Assembly: GCA_028284955.1 (NCBI GenBank)
Contig: JANQQS010000184.1
Span: 1 to 47,336 of the forward strand
From: Myxococcota bacterium
GTDB taxonomy: Bacteria > Myxococcota_A > Polyangia > Polyangiales > Houyiibacteriaceae
Direction: 5' to 3'
DNA length: 47,336 nucleotides
The notes beneath the pieces were generated by a model that did not search any database, was not told the DNA's origin, and was given only the letters and a program-made list of their open reading frames with translations. This document shows positions 32,631-41,883 of this stretch, in pieces. Each line of letters begins with the position of its first letter. The first letter of the stretch is position 1. The position numbers and the translations under genes were made by a program.

Positions 32631-33118
32631 TGGCCCGCCTCCGCCGGGTATCCTTGATTCACCCAAGCGGGCATTCCGCCGCGGAGGACGCGCACGTCCT
32701 GCACACCAGTCGTGCGGAGGAGTCCGGCGAGTCGGACGGATGCGGCGCACTGAGACGACGTATCGCAATAGGTCACGACGGTCTGGGCCTCGGCGAGAGC
32801 GGGCGGCAGGTTACGAGGTAGCACGCCGTTTTCGAGCGGGAGGCTGAGTGCGCCAGCTACATGCCCGGCTCGAAATGCGGCGAGGCTTCGCGCGTCCACA
32901 AATGCAACCTGGGTTTGATGCCGGAGAGCCTTCTGGTGCAGGGCGTGGGCGTCGTCTTGGTCAATCCACGCGACCGGTTCGCCGTCCTGCTCTGCGGCGC
33001 ACACCGCGGCGTTCTCGGGTTCGGCAACCTTCGGAATACCGCGGACCGCCCCCAACCCGAGCCCCATTGCGATGCCGATGGCAAAAAGCACTGCCGCTTG
33101 CTGGACCATGGATTTCAT
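32627..33118 (-). CDS. Membrane-anchored rhodanese-like protein
   Basis: A 163-aa protein from the ATG at 33118. A hydrophobic N-terminal helix (QQAAVLFAIGIAMGLGLG) would anchor or export it, and a single rhodanese domain follows. The active-site loop is TYCDTSSQCAAS, with the catalytic Cys after VVTY. FVDARSLAAFRAGHVAGALS is the typical rhodanese entry segment. It is probably periplasmic. The first gene of the rhodanese-MauE-secreted protein-matrixin run. The ATG at 33109 is an alternative start. Confidence 0.88.
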   Translation of the reverse strand: MKSMVQQAAVLFAIGIAMGLGLGAVRGIPKVAEPENAAVCAAEQDGEPVAWIDQDDAHALHQKALRHQTQVAFVDARSLAAFRAGHVAGALSLPLENGVLPRNLPPALAEAQTVVTYCDTSSQCAASVRLAGLLRTTGVQDVRVLRGGMPAWVNQGYPAEAGQ

Positions 33119-33213
33119 CCGAGTGGAGCAAATGTAGGGTTTGGCTTGCCGCCCGGCCACCGACCGACTCGAGAGATTGACAAAACAGAAGCCGGAATCG
33201 TACCACCCGGGTC

Positions 33214-34179
33214 ATGCTTCAAAGTTCTTCGTCGAGTATCGTGTTGCGCGGATGTGCGGGACTTCACCGGTGGGCAGTGCTGCGTCAATGGGCTGTGCTT
33301 TGCGGCATGATGTGCCTCGGCGGCTGCAATCTCAGCAAATTTACCGCGAACGCGACTTCGAAGCTGTTTGAACAAGCTGCCCCGGCGTTTGAACAGCATT
33401 GGGACTACGAAACCGCAGGTGCCGCCGCGCCAGCGAATATTCTTCAACTCGAAGGGCTCTTGCGGGCTTCTCCGGAGAATAAGACGTTCTTGCTCCAGCT
33501 GATGCGTGCGTATGTCGGCTACGGCTACGGCTGGGTGGAGGACGCAGCCGAACTTGCTGAGCTTGAAGGAGAACTCGAAAAGGCGGACCGCCAGCGAGCT
33601 CGTGCGAGGCGCATGTATTGGCGTGCCCGAACGCTGGGTCAGCATCTGTTGTCGCTGGACGAGGACGGCTTCGATCAGGCACTGGCGGGGGGCCTTTCCG
33701 ATTTTGAACAGTGGCTCAAGGAAAAATTTGAAGACCCCGAAGACGCCGTTGCGCTGCTTTGGACCGGATACGCGTGGGGCTCGTACATCAACGTATCGCG
33801 TGATGATATGGCGGCAGTGGCAGATTTGTCCTTCGCCAAAGCGGTGGTGCGTCGCTCGGTGGAACTGGACAGTAGTTACTACTTCGGGGCGGGGCTTATT
33901 TTTCTTGCCACCGCGTCGACCCTGGAATTGGGGGCAAATCTCGATGAAGTGAAAAAAATGTGGGACCGGGCACTTTCGAAGTCAAAACGACGTTCTTTGC
34001 TCGCTCAGGTCAACATGGCGAAGGAGTACGCGGTTCGGCGTCAGGATCGGGCGCTTTATGTCGCGCTGCTGAAGGAAGTGATCGCGGCCGGAGATCCACT
34101 GCCAGAACAACGATTGTCCAATCGCATTGCTCGTCGGCGCGCCATTCGCTATCTGGGCCAGGTCGACGAGCTTTTTTGA
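33214..34179 (+). CDS. TRAP-transporter-associated TatT lipoprotein
   Basis: A 321-aa lipoprotein matching the TatT (T. pallidum Tp0956-type) family, trimeric TPR proteins that work with a TRAP substrate-binding protein to deliver hydrophobic ligands. The N-terminus carries a signal with lipobox LGGC; helical repeats follow, with the family-typical segment VALLWTGYAWGSYINVSRDD and KAVVRRSVELDSSYYFGAG. The start ATG at 33214 gives a rather long n-region; an internal start is possible. It is the first gene of the TRAP operon, and its TGA overlaps the ATG of a 50-codon gene. Confidence 0.88.
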   Translation: MLQSSSSSIVLRGCAGLHRWAVLRQWAVLCGMMCLGGCNLSKFTANATSKLFEQAAPAFEQHWDYETAGAAAPANILQLEGLLRASPENKTFLLQLMRAYVGYGYGWVEDAAELAELEGELEKADRQRARARRMYWRARTLGQHLLSLDEDGFDQALAGGLSDFEQWLKEKFEDPEDAVALLWTGYAWGSYINVSRDDMAAVADLSFAKAVVRRSVELDSSYYFGAGLIFLATASTLELGANLDEVKKMWDRALSKSKRRSLLAQVNMAKEYAVRRQDRALYVALLKEVIAAGDPLPEQRLSNRIARRRAIRYLGQVDELF

Positions 34180-34331
34180 TGAAGCAGCGGCGAAAATTGA
34201 ATCTTGAAGATATGAACCCGTCGGAACCGCGGAGCGCCTTGTCCCATTCTGGGGCGACGTACTTGGCCTGCCATGAGCCAGCCAAGGGACCTGTGCCGAC
34301 CGAGGAACTCGTAGCGATGAGGAAATCATGA
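34179..34331 (+). CDS. 50-aa protein inside the TRAP operon, previously unlisted
   Basis: An open frame of 50 codons. Its ATG overlaps the TatT stop (TGATG), and its TGA overlaps the DctP ATG (ATGA), so it is coupled at both ends, which chance frames seldom are. The product begins MKQRRKLNLEDMNPSEPRSA and has no hydrophobic stretch, one Cys and a basic N-terminus; it is probably cytoplasmic or a leader peptide. The DctP ribosome site (GAGGA) lies inside its last codons, so it may mainly set DctP translation. No similarity is known to me. Confidence 0.55.
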   Translation: MKQRRKLNLEDMNPSEPRSALSHSGATYLACHEPAKGPVPTEELVAMRKS

Positions 34332-35332
34332 AGCGACTGTTCGTTTTCGCGCTAGTGATCGCAGCACTTTTTTCGATCACTCCCGGAGCCGGCCTCACGT
34401 TCGCAAAGTCGCAACAGGCGGTCCAGTTGCGCATCGCCACCCTAGCGCCCAACGGCTCGTCGTGGATGCGCGTATTCAAGGCTTGGAACGCAAGCCTCAA
34501 GAAAGCGACGAGCAATCAAGTCAGCCTGAAGTTCTACCCTGGCGGCAGCCAAGGCGATGAGCGCGATTTCATTCGGAAGATTCGCGCTGGACAGATGGAC
34601 GGCGCCGCGGTCACGACCACTGGATTGGGCATGGTCGTGCGCCCTGTGCTCGTTCTTGCCGTACCAGGGCTGTTCCGCGACTACAACAAGATCGACCGCG
34701 TACGAAATGCGTTGTCGGGCAAGTTTGAAGCCCAATTCGAGCAGAACGGATACAAGCTGCTCGGCTGGGGCGACGTCGGCAAAGCCCGGATCTTTTCAAA
34801 GAAACCCATCAAACGGCCCTCCGACTTACGGTCGGTTCGCCCTTGGACATGGCGCGATGAGCTGGTGTTCAGCGAGCTGCTTCGGGTGGTCGGCGCCAAC
34901 GGCGTGCGGCTCGGGGTGCCGGAAGTGTACCCAGCGCTGCAGACCCGCATGGTGGATGCGGTTCCAGCCTCCGCAATCGCAGCTGTGTCGCTTCAATGGT
35001 ACACCCGCCTTTCCCACGTGACCAAACAGACCAGCGGCATTCTCATCGGTGCTACCCTCCTCAAGAAGGAGAAGTTCGATTCGCTCAGTCCGGAACATCA
35101 GCGAGCGGTGCTTAATACATCGAAGCGAGCCCACAAAGCGCTCGCGAAGCTGATTCGCCGTGACGACGAACGCGCGTACCGAACGGTACTTTCCCGCGGG
35201 CTCAAAGAAGTTGACGTGAGCGCTCACCAGCGAGAGTGGGACGAGGCCACGCGCAAGGTGCGAGACCGTTTGGCCGGCCGAGTGTATCCCAAAAGCCTGC
35301 TGAAAAGTGTCATGAGCGCGACCGGCGGCTGA
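34328..35332 (+). CDS. dctP: TRAP transporter substrate-binding protein DctP
   Basis: A 334-aa periplasmic substrate-binding protein of the DctP/TatP type. The signal peptide is MKRLFVFALVIAALFS. The mature protein starts VQLRIATLAPNGSSWMRVF, and the ligand-contact segment GDVGKARIFSKKPIKRPSDL (with a conserved Arg) and VPEVYPALQTRMVDA are family hallmarks. With TatT it forms a TatP-TatT pair that probably binds hydrophobic or anionic ligands. GAGGA stands 5 nt before the ATG. Substrate not deducible. Confidence 0.93.
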   Translation: MKRLFVFALVIAALFSITPGAGLTFAKSQQAVQLRIATLAPNGSSWMRVFKAWNASLKKATSNQVSLKFYPGGSQGDERDFIRKIRAGQMDGAAVTTTGLGMVVRPVLVLAVPGLFRDYNKIDRVRNALSGKFEAQFEQNGYKLLGWGDVGKARIFSKKPIKRPSDLRSVRPWTWRDELVFSELLRVVGANGVRLGVPEVYPALQTRMVDAVPASAIAAVSLQWYTRLSHVTKQTSGILIGATLLKKEKFDSLSPEHQRAVLNTSKRAHKALAKLIRRDDERAYRTVLSRGLKEVDVSAHQREWDEATRKVRDRLAGRVYPKSLLKSVMSATGG

Positions 35333-35428
35333 CGCAGATTCTTCTCAAGAAGTGCGTGGCGGCGTCGATTTCGTGCTACGAAACGTAGCCGTGACGGGGC
35401 GAAGGGCCGACGACGCTGCGGTGAAGAT

Positions 35429-36097
35429 TTGCTGAGCAATCTCCTCCGATTGGACCGGGGCGTTGCTCGAGGCGAAGCCGCGTTGGCGGCAGCGGTCTTG
35501 CTGTCGATGGTGCTGATTGCGGCTGGTCAAGCGCTGGTACGGAACCTCACGCATTTCGAGTGGACGTGGGCCAACGAGGTGTTGGAGAGGATGGCTTGGG
35601 CGGATTCCCTTCTCCAAAAGGCGACGTTGTGGTTGGCGTTTTTGGGTGCGTCGCTCGCTACCCATGAAGGGCGTCATATCGGAATCGACGTGCTCCCTCG
35701 AGTCGCGCCCCCGCGTCTTCGAGCCTGGATGGAGGCGGTGGTCGGTGTTGGGTGCGCCGTAATTTGCTTCTTTCTGGCCCGGGTATTTTGGATGGCGGTG
35801 CTGAACAACGCTGTCGATGTGCCTCTTGAATACTCGGTTCTTGGCCCGGACGGTGGCGCGCTCCACGTGTGCGAATCTCGAGGCGACCGACCGATGGTTT
35901 TTTGCATGGCGCGCGGCGCTTTGCGATGGATCGGCGCCACTGTGTCGACGCCAGACGATGCGCTGCAGTTGGTTGCCCCGGCGATGTTTGGTGTGATGGC
36001 GATTCGCTTTGTTCTACGAGCGTGTTGTGCGTTGGTTTCTCGCGGATCGCGACCAAACGAATCGAAACCAGGCGCAGCGCCACAGGAGCGTGCCTAG
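35429..36097 (+). CDS. dctQ: TRAP transporter small permease DctQ
   Basis: A 222-aa small TRAP membrane subunit, four helices, with the family segment WANEVLERMAWADSLL and LATHEGRHIGIDVLP. The start is assigned to TTG 35429 with GTGAAG just before, but CTG 35432 is possible; no ATG is available upstream of the first helix. It has an insertion of about 45 residues between the third and fourth helices (from LGPDGGALHVCES) not usual in DctQ. The next gene begins on the base after its stop. Confidence 0.85.
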   Translation: MLSNLLRLDRGVARGEAALAAAVLLSMVLIAAGQALVRNLTHFEWTWANEVLERMAWADSLLQKATLWLAFLGASLATHEGRHIGIDVLPRVAPPRLRAWMEAVVGVGCAVICFFLARVFWMAVLNNAVDVPLEYSVLGPDGGALHVCESRGDRPMVFCMARGALRWIGATVSTPDDALQLVAPAMFGVMAIRFVLRACCALVSRGSRPNESKPGAAPQERA

Positions 36098-37663
36098 ATG
36101 CTGCTGATCGCCATTTTGGTGGTGCTCGCCGTAATTGGAGCGCCGCTGTTCGCGATTTTTGGCGGAAGCGCCATGGTTTTGTTCAGCAGCCTGGCAGACA
36201 CCAGCATCACCGGTGCGGCCAACGACGTGTTCAGTGAAAAGTTCGCGGATTCCCCGCTCCTTGTGACGATTCCGCTCTTTACGTTCGCCGGATATCTGAT
36301 GGCGGAAAGCGGTACCCCGCAGCGACTCGTGACGCTTTCGCGAGCGTGGCTTGGATGGTTGCCGGGTGGATTGGCGATGGTGTGTCTCGCCGCGTCGGCG
36401 TTCTTCACGACGTTCACGGGAGGAAGCGGCATTACGATCGTGGCCATCGGTGGGCTGCTTCTTCCCGCGTTGCTGTCGGAACATTATCCGGAGCGTTTTT
36501 CGCTAGGGCTCGTGACCACCGGGGGCTCTCTGGGTCTTTTGTTTCCGCCGAGCCTGCCCATCATTCTTTACGGCGTGGTGGCCGGCGTGATGATCGAAAA
36601 ACTATTTCTCGCCGGAATCCTACCCGGGCTGCTCACCATGGCGGTGGTGGCGGCGTATTCGATGTGGGTGGGCGCCAAGAAATCTACCGAGCGTGAGCCT
36701 TTTTCGATGCGCGCGGGCCTGCGCGCGCTTGGCGTCGCCAAGTGGGAGTTGTTGCTTCCGGTTGTGTTGCTCTTTGGTATGTACAGTGGCTTTTTGCGCA
36801 TTCACGAAGCAGCAGCGTTTACCGCGCTTTATGTGCTCGTGATCGAGGTGTGGGTGTACCGGGACGTTGACGTTCGGACAGATTTGCCTCGCATCATCCG
36901 CGAATCGATGACGTTGGTGGGCGCGGTGCTGATCATCTTGGCGACCGCCATTGGCTTCACTGCGTTCCTGATTCAAGCGCAGGTGCCGATGAAGATTCTG
37001 GATGCCATGGGCAACGTGCTGACGTCCAAAGTGTCCTTTCTGGTCGCGCTCAATCTGTTTTTGATTGTGGTGGGCATGCTCATGGACATTTTCTCCGCCA
37101 TCGTCGTAGTGGTCCCGTTGATCGTGCCGATTGCCGAACAATTCCAGGTAGATCCGTATCATTTGGGTGTGGTCTTTCTGCTGAACTTGGAAATCGGTTA
37201 TCTGACTCCTCCGGTGGGCCTCAATCTGTTCATCTCCAGCTTTCGTTTCGACAAGCCACTTGCTGCCCTCTACCGCGCCGTGTTGCCCTTTATTGGCATG
37301 TTGCTGGTCGCTCTAGCGCTCACGACCTATGTCCCGACACTCTCGACCTGGGCCACGCAGTGGTTCGAACACCCTGGCGACCACCCTATTGCGCCTCCGG
37401 ACGCAGATATTCCGGACGCAGCGTCCTCCGAGACGACTCCCGCGAAGTCTGGCGAAGGCGGCGAAGAGATCGATCTGGAGTCGCTCGAAGATCTCGAGTC
37501 GCTCGAAGATCTAGAGTCGCTCGAAGATCTAGAATCGCTTGAGGATTCAGAATCGCTTGAGGATTTGGATTCGCTCGAACGGGACCTGGTTCCCCGAGAC
37601 GACACCGGTGTCGAAAGCGGCCGTAGACAACCGCCAGTTTCGGGAGCGCGCGATGACCGATGA
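36098..37663 (+). CDS. dctM: TRAP transporter large permease DctM with acidic repeat tail
   Basis: A 521-aa DctM, the ion-coupled channel subunit, with about 12 helices. Typical segments are FTGGSGITIVAIGGLLLPAL, PPSLPIILYGVVAGV and LLNLEIGYLTPPVGLNLFI. After residue 420 comes a soluble acidic tail with a six-fold LESLED-type repeat (37475-37582). A tail of this length and repetitiveness is not part of the standard family. The 3' end overlaps the SGNH gene by 11 bp, so the SGNH gene belongs to the operon. Confidence 0.93.
   Translation: MLLIAILVVLAVIGAPLFAIFGGSAMVLFSSLADTSITGAANDVFSEKFADSPLLVTIPLFTFAGYLMAESGTPQRLVTLSRAWLGWLPGGLAMVCLAASAFFTTFTGGSGITIVAIGGLLLPALLSEHYPERFSLGLVTTGGSLGLLFPPSLPIILYGVVAGVMIEKLFLAGILPGLLTMAVVAAYSMWVGAKKSTEREPFSMRAGLRALGVAKWELLLPVVLLFGMYSGFLRIHEAAAFTALYVLVIEVWVYRDVDVRTDLPRIIRESMTLVGAVLIILATAIGFTAFLIQAQVPMKILDAMGNVLTSKVSFLVALNLFLIVVGMLMDIFSAIVVVVPLIVPIAEQFQVDPYHLGVVFLLNLEIGYLTPPVGLNLFISSFRFDKPLAALYRAVLPFIGMLLVALALTTYVPTLSTWATQWFEHPGDHPIAPPDADIPDAASSETTPAKSGEGGEEIDLESLEDLESLEDLESLEDLESLEDSESLEDLDSLERDLVPRDDTGVESGRRQPPVSGARDDR
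37475..37582 (+). repeat. 18-bp tandem repeat encoding LESLED units in dctM
   Basis: Six contiguous 18-bp units starting at 37475, 37493, 37511, 37529, 37547 and 37565. The first three differ by a single base (CTGGAG/CTCGAG/CTAGAG before TCGCTCGAAGAT). The last units drift, giving SESLED and LDSLER. The protein repeat is acidic and amphipathic, predicted helical, and in frame with dctM. Confidence 0.9.
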
Positions 37664-39125
37664 GCACCTGGTTCACGTGCGTCGCGTGCGCGATGCTGCC
37701 GTGACGCTGACGACCTGCGTGCTCTTGGGAACCAGTCCTTGTGCGGCAGGGCCGACTCCGGTCGCCGATCGTCCTCAACCATCGACTCGCGATATGGAAG
37801 CTCGGAACACTGGCGAAGCAGATGCAGCGATTGCGAAGTCACCAGGGCGGACGGCTACAGACCGAGCCGTACCGAGAGAGCGCCGCTTAGCGCCGGTGAA
37901 GCAGATGGGGTACCCGCTGCTGCCCACCGTCACTCCGTCGATGGCTCAGTACTTTTCTGCGGTATCTGCGCGTTCGGAGCGTCGCAACGACGTGTTTTCA
38001 AAACTTGGTGGGTCTAGCGTCGTGAGCCGGGCTTTCTTGCAATGCTTTGCCGGGAAATACGTGACGCTCGGAGAGCATCAGCACCTGCAGCCCACGATCG
38101 ATTTTTTTCGCGCGCAGCGTGTGCAAGGGTCGAACTCGTTTGCCCGGCAGAGTCTTGCGGCTCGAGTCGGCTGGTCGGTGCGGCATGGGCTCGGCGGGCG
38201 GCCTTCCCACGTCGTGAAAGAGCTTCAAGCCGCGAAACCCCGTTTTGCTTTGGCGCTTTTTGGTGGAAACGACGTTCAGGGGAGAAATACCTTCCGCTTC
38301 GGGTCGCGTTTGATCGAACTGGTTGAGCTCTTGGAACGCCACGGGGTGTTTCCCGTCCTCGGATCGACGTTTCCTCGAAAGAGTAAGGAAATGGATGCGT
38401 GGAGCCGTCGCTACAACCAAGTGAGTCGGGCTGTTGCCGATGCGTGGTCGCTCCCGTATATCGATTTCTACCGCGCCGCCAAGCCTCTACCCAGCCAAGG
38501 GCTGGCGCGCGACGGCGTGCACCCCAACGTCTATCGAGACGGCGGTCGAAGTCGAGCGTGCGACCTGTCGGCCGAAGCGCTCGAGCGCGGGCAGAATTTG
38601 CGAAACCAGATGGTTCTGGAGACCCTAGATCGATTGCGGCGCTCGTTGCTGGGCGACGAACATAGATCAGAGCCGGGCACGATGGATACTCGGGGCGCCG
38701 GTTCATCAGAAGACCCGATCGTCATTGACCAGTTGCCCTTTGCCGAACGCTTTGATGTGTCGGCGATGCACCGGGGCTCAGGCGCAATGCGGTGTTCCGA
38801 ATCAGAGCCGACCTTGGACCAGGGGCCAACACGAGCTCGCGCGTATCGGATGCAAGTCAACCAGCCGCTCCGGCTCCGTTTTGTGTCGATCGGCGTGCGG
38901 AAGAAAACACACATTTCTCTGATGCGATCCCCTACGAAACGATCCTCCGCCTCGGCGCGGTCGAATACCCCAGAAAAATCGCGCTGCGTTCAACAGATGG
39001 GTCACGAGTTGGCGATGGATCTGTCGCCTGGCGTTTGGGAGATTGCGGTCGAGATAGGACACGAGGAAGAGATACGGCGAAGCGTGCTCTTCGCTGTAGA
39101 TCGCGATCCCGCCGACGGCGAATGA
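37653..39125 (+). CDS. SGNH-hydrolase-like protein, last gene of TRAP operon
   Basis: A 490-aa protein from the ATG at 37653 (GGGAG 6 nt upstream, overlapping dctM); the long frame from 37539 is rejected. The N-terminus has a weak signal-like stretch (AAVTLTTCVLLGTSPCAAG). SGNH blocks: FSKLGGSSVVS in place of GDS (Ser121 or 122; Asp changed to Gly), LALFGGNDVQGRN and RDGVHPN (Asp and His). The C-terminal 130 residues form a separate basic and beta-rich part with two Cys. It is similar in plan but not in sequence to the SGNH lipoprotein at 22172. A role in processing the TRAP ligand or an acetylated envelope polymer is inference. Confidence 0.8.
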   Translation: MTDEHLVHVRRVRDAAVTLTTCVLLGTSPCAAGPTPVADRPQPSTRDMEARNTGEADAAIAKSPGRTATDRAVPRERRLAPVKQMGYPLLPTVTPSMAQYFSAVSARSERRNDVFSKLGGSSVVSRAFLQCFAGKYVTLGEHQHLQPTIDFFRAQRVQGSNSFARQSLAARVGWSVRHGLGGRPSHVVKELQAAKPRFALALFGGNDVQGRNTFRFGSRLIELVELLERHGVFPVLGSTFPRKSKEMDAWSRRYNQVSRAVADAWSLPYIDFYRAAKPLPSQGLARDGVHPNVYRDGGRSRACDLSAEALERGQNLRNQMVLETLDRLRRSLLGDEHRSEPGTMDTRGAGSSEDPIVIDQLPFAERFDVSAMHRGSGAMRCSESEPTLDQGPTRARAYRMQVNQPLRLRFVSIGVRKKTHISLMRSPTKRSSASARSNTPEKSRCVQQMGHELAMDLSPGVWEIAVEIGHEEEIRRSVLFAVDRDPADGE

Positions 39126-39158
39126 CCGCACGCTGGAACATGCTAGGGTTTTCGGCCT

Positions 39159-39863
39159 GTGTCGGCTGTCATCCTAGAAACGCAACTTTCCGATTCTCGT
39201 AAGGCCGATTCTCGTAAGGACCGGGTGCAGGTCCACGAGATCTATTGCTCGATCCAAGGAGAAACTTCCTTTGTCGGCGTTCCGTGTGCCTTTGTGCGCA
39301 CGTCGAAATGCAATCTGCGTTGTCGATGGTGCGACACGCCCGACGCATTTCACTCGGGGACGTTGCTTTCTGTGGACGATGTTGTCGCTCGCGCGCTTGC
39401 TTTCGAAACGCCGCTGGTTTTGGTGACGGGAGGCGAGCCGTTGCTCCAGCCGTCGGTATTGCCGCTGCTGTCTCGCTTTTGCGAATCTGGGCGCACTGTG
39501 TTGCTTGAGACGAGTGGTGAGCGCGATATTGCCGCGGTCGACCCTCGCGTTCACCGCATCGTGGATTTCAAGGCCCCCGGAAGCGGCGAGAGCAATCGTA
39601 ACCGATGGGAGAACGTCGCGTGTCTCGGGCCACGCGATGAAGTGAAGTTTGTTCTCGCAGATCGAGCGGATTACGACTGGGCGCGGGAGAGAATCTGCGA
39701 GCATCAACTGTCCCGCCGCGCAGGGACGGTGCTGATGAGCCCGGTATGGGGAGAGCTGGAACCTCGCGAGCTGGTCTCGTGGGTGCTCGCCGATCGACTC
39801 GAGGCGCGGGTGCAGCTCCAAACCCACAAATATATTTGGGGAGCAGAAGCTCAGGGTGTTTGA
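39159..39863 (+). CDS. queE: 7-carboxy-7-deazaguanine synthase QueE
   Basis: QueE, 234 aa, radical SAM enzyme that converts 6-carboxy-tetrahydropterin to 7-carboxy-7-deazaguanine in queuosine synthesis. The cluster motif is CNLRCRWCD, preceded by IYCSIQGETSFVGVPC; the SAM-binding VTGGEPLLQ and the HKYIWG C-terminus fit the family. A GTG start at 39159 is assigned; the N-terminus contains a duplicated stretch (ADSRK-type) from a 15-bp repeat. No queC, queD or queF is in the window. Overlaps the sigma factor gene end by 13 bp. Confidence 0.95.
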   Translation: MSAVILETQLSDSRKADSRKDRVQVHEIYCSIQGETSFVGVPCAFVRTSKCNLRCRWCDTPDAFHSGTLLSVDDVVARALAFETPLVLVTGGEPLLQPSVLPLLSRFCESGRTVLLETSGERDIAAVDPRVHRIVDFKAPGSGESNRNRWENVACLGPRDEVKFVLADRADYDWARERICEHQLSRRAGTVLMSPVWGELEPRELVSWVLADRLEARVQLQTHKYIWGAEAQGV

Positions 39864-40534
39864 GGCAAGAGCCGCGCCATCGCGAGCTCAATGCGTTCAG
39901 CTCGCCGACGCTGGGTCGAACGGTGGCTGGCTTTTGCGCGTTCGGGGAGTGGATCGGTTTGCAAACGTTCCATCGCTGCGGCGAGCTGCCGTCGCGCTTC
40001 GTGGACCCGCCAGGCCACCGTCCCTTCCGAAGTCTCGAGGACGACCGCGGCTTCTTTGTAGCTGAGCCCTTGCAAAGTGGTCAGTACGACGGTGGTGCGA
40101 AGCGTTTCCGAAAGCCCGTCGAATGCGATGAGCAGATGAATGTAGGACTCTTGCAGTTCGAGCGCTTTGCGAGGGTCGCCATGGGCGTCGACGGCGACGG
40201 CAGCGGCTACCCGCGGGTCTTCTAGCGGCGCGGCCTGCCGGCGTTTCCCATCGCGTTTCGCGTTCAGAGCTCGGTGCAACGCAATACGGTAGAGCCAGGT
40301 GAAGAACTCGCTTCGACCCTCAAACTTGTGAATCTGATTGTACGCGCGGAGGAATGCGTCCTGGGTGATATCGTCCGCGTCGCTTGGTCGCCCCGTTAGG
40401 TGTAGCGCCAGGGCGAAAATGCGGGGTCGGTAGCGGCGAACGAGCTCTTCGAATGCTTTGCCGTCTCCCGCCTTGGCGGCGTCTACCAGCGAAGCAGCTT
40501 CGCGCCCTCGTCGTTCCGCATCACTTACGACCAT
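39851..40534 (-). CDS. ECF-type RNA polymerase sigma factor
   Basis: A 227-aa sigma-70 family ECF factor. Region 2 is FEELVRRYRPRIFALALHLT and DADDITQDAFLRAYNQ with FFTWLYRIALHRALN; region 4 is LQGLSYKEAAVVLETSEGTV with a helix-turn-helix. The C-terminal tail is basic, ending RRRAERIELAMARLL. The start at 40534 has AGGTGGG nearby; the upstream frame to 40621 is not sigma-like. There is no adjacent anti-sigma gene, which is unusual for a classic ECF, so control may be distant. It is divergent from mreB with a 305-bp gap. Confidence 0.93.
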   Translation of the reverse strand: MVVSDAERRGREAASLVDAAKAGDGKAFEELVRRYRPRIFALALHLTGRPSDADDITQDAFLRAYNQIHKFEGRSEFFTWLYRIALHRALNAKRDGKRRQAAPLEDPRVAAAVAVDAHGDPRKALELQESYIHLLIAFDGLSETLRTTVVLTTLQGLSYKEAAVVLETSEGTVAWRVHEARRQLAAAMERLQTDPLPERAKASHRSTQRRRAERIELAMARLLPQTP

Positions 40535-40687
40535 CGTCGACCCACCTAATATAAACGTGTTCCGTCCATGAAGCACACCACGTATTTCTCGTCGTCTTCG
40601 GCTACGCGCCGCGGTGACCACTCTGCCGCCGCGATGGCCTGCGTTTCGTGGGATGGCTTACTGGTCGGGGACCCGCGATACGGCTCC

Positions 40688-40716
40688 TTGCCCGGGTCAG
40701 TACGATCTGTTAATAA
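40688..40716 (+). promoter_or_regulatory. mreB: Possible sigma-70 promoter for mreB
   Basis: TTGCCC (40688-40693) and TAATAA (40711-40716) separated by 17 bp. Spacing is ideal, but the -10 matches the consensus only partly. It would give a leader of roughly 115 nt to mreB. Confidence 0.35.
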
Positions 40717-41874
<1,158 letters not shown>

Positions 41875-41883
41875 CTGGGGACT

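Noticed and set aside
37539-37652. Longer start for the SGNH gene inside dctM
   Set aside because: Reads the repeat DNA in another frame; the ATG at 37653 has GGGAG and a signal-like segment.
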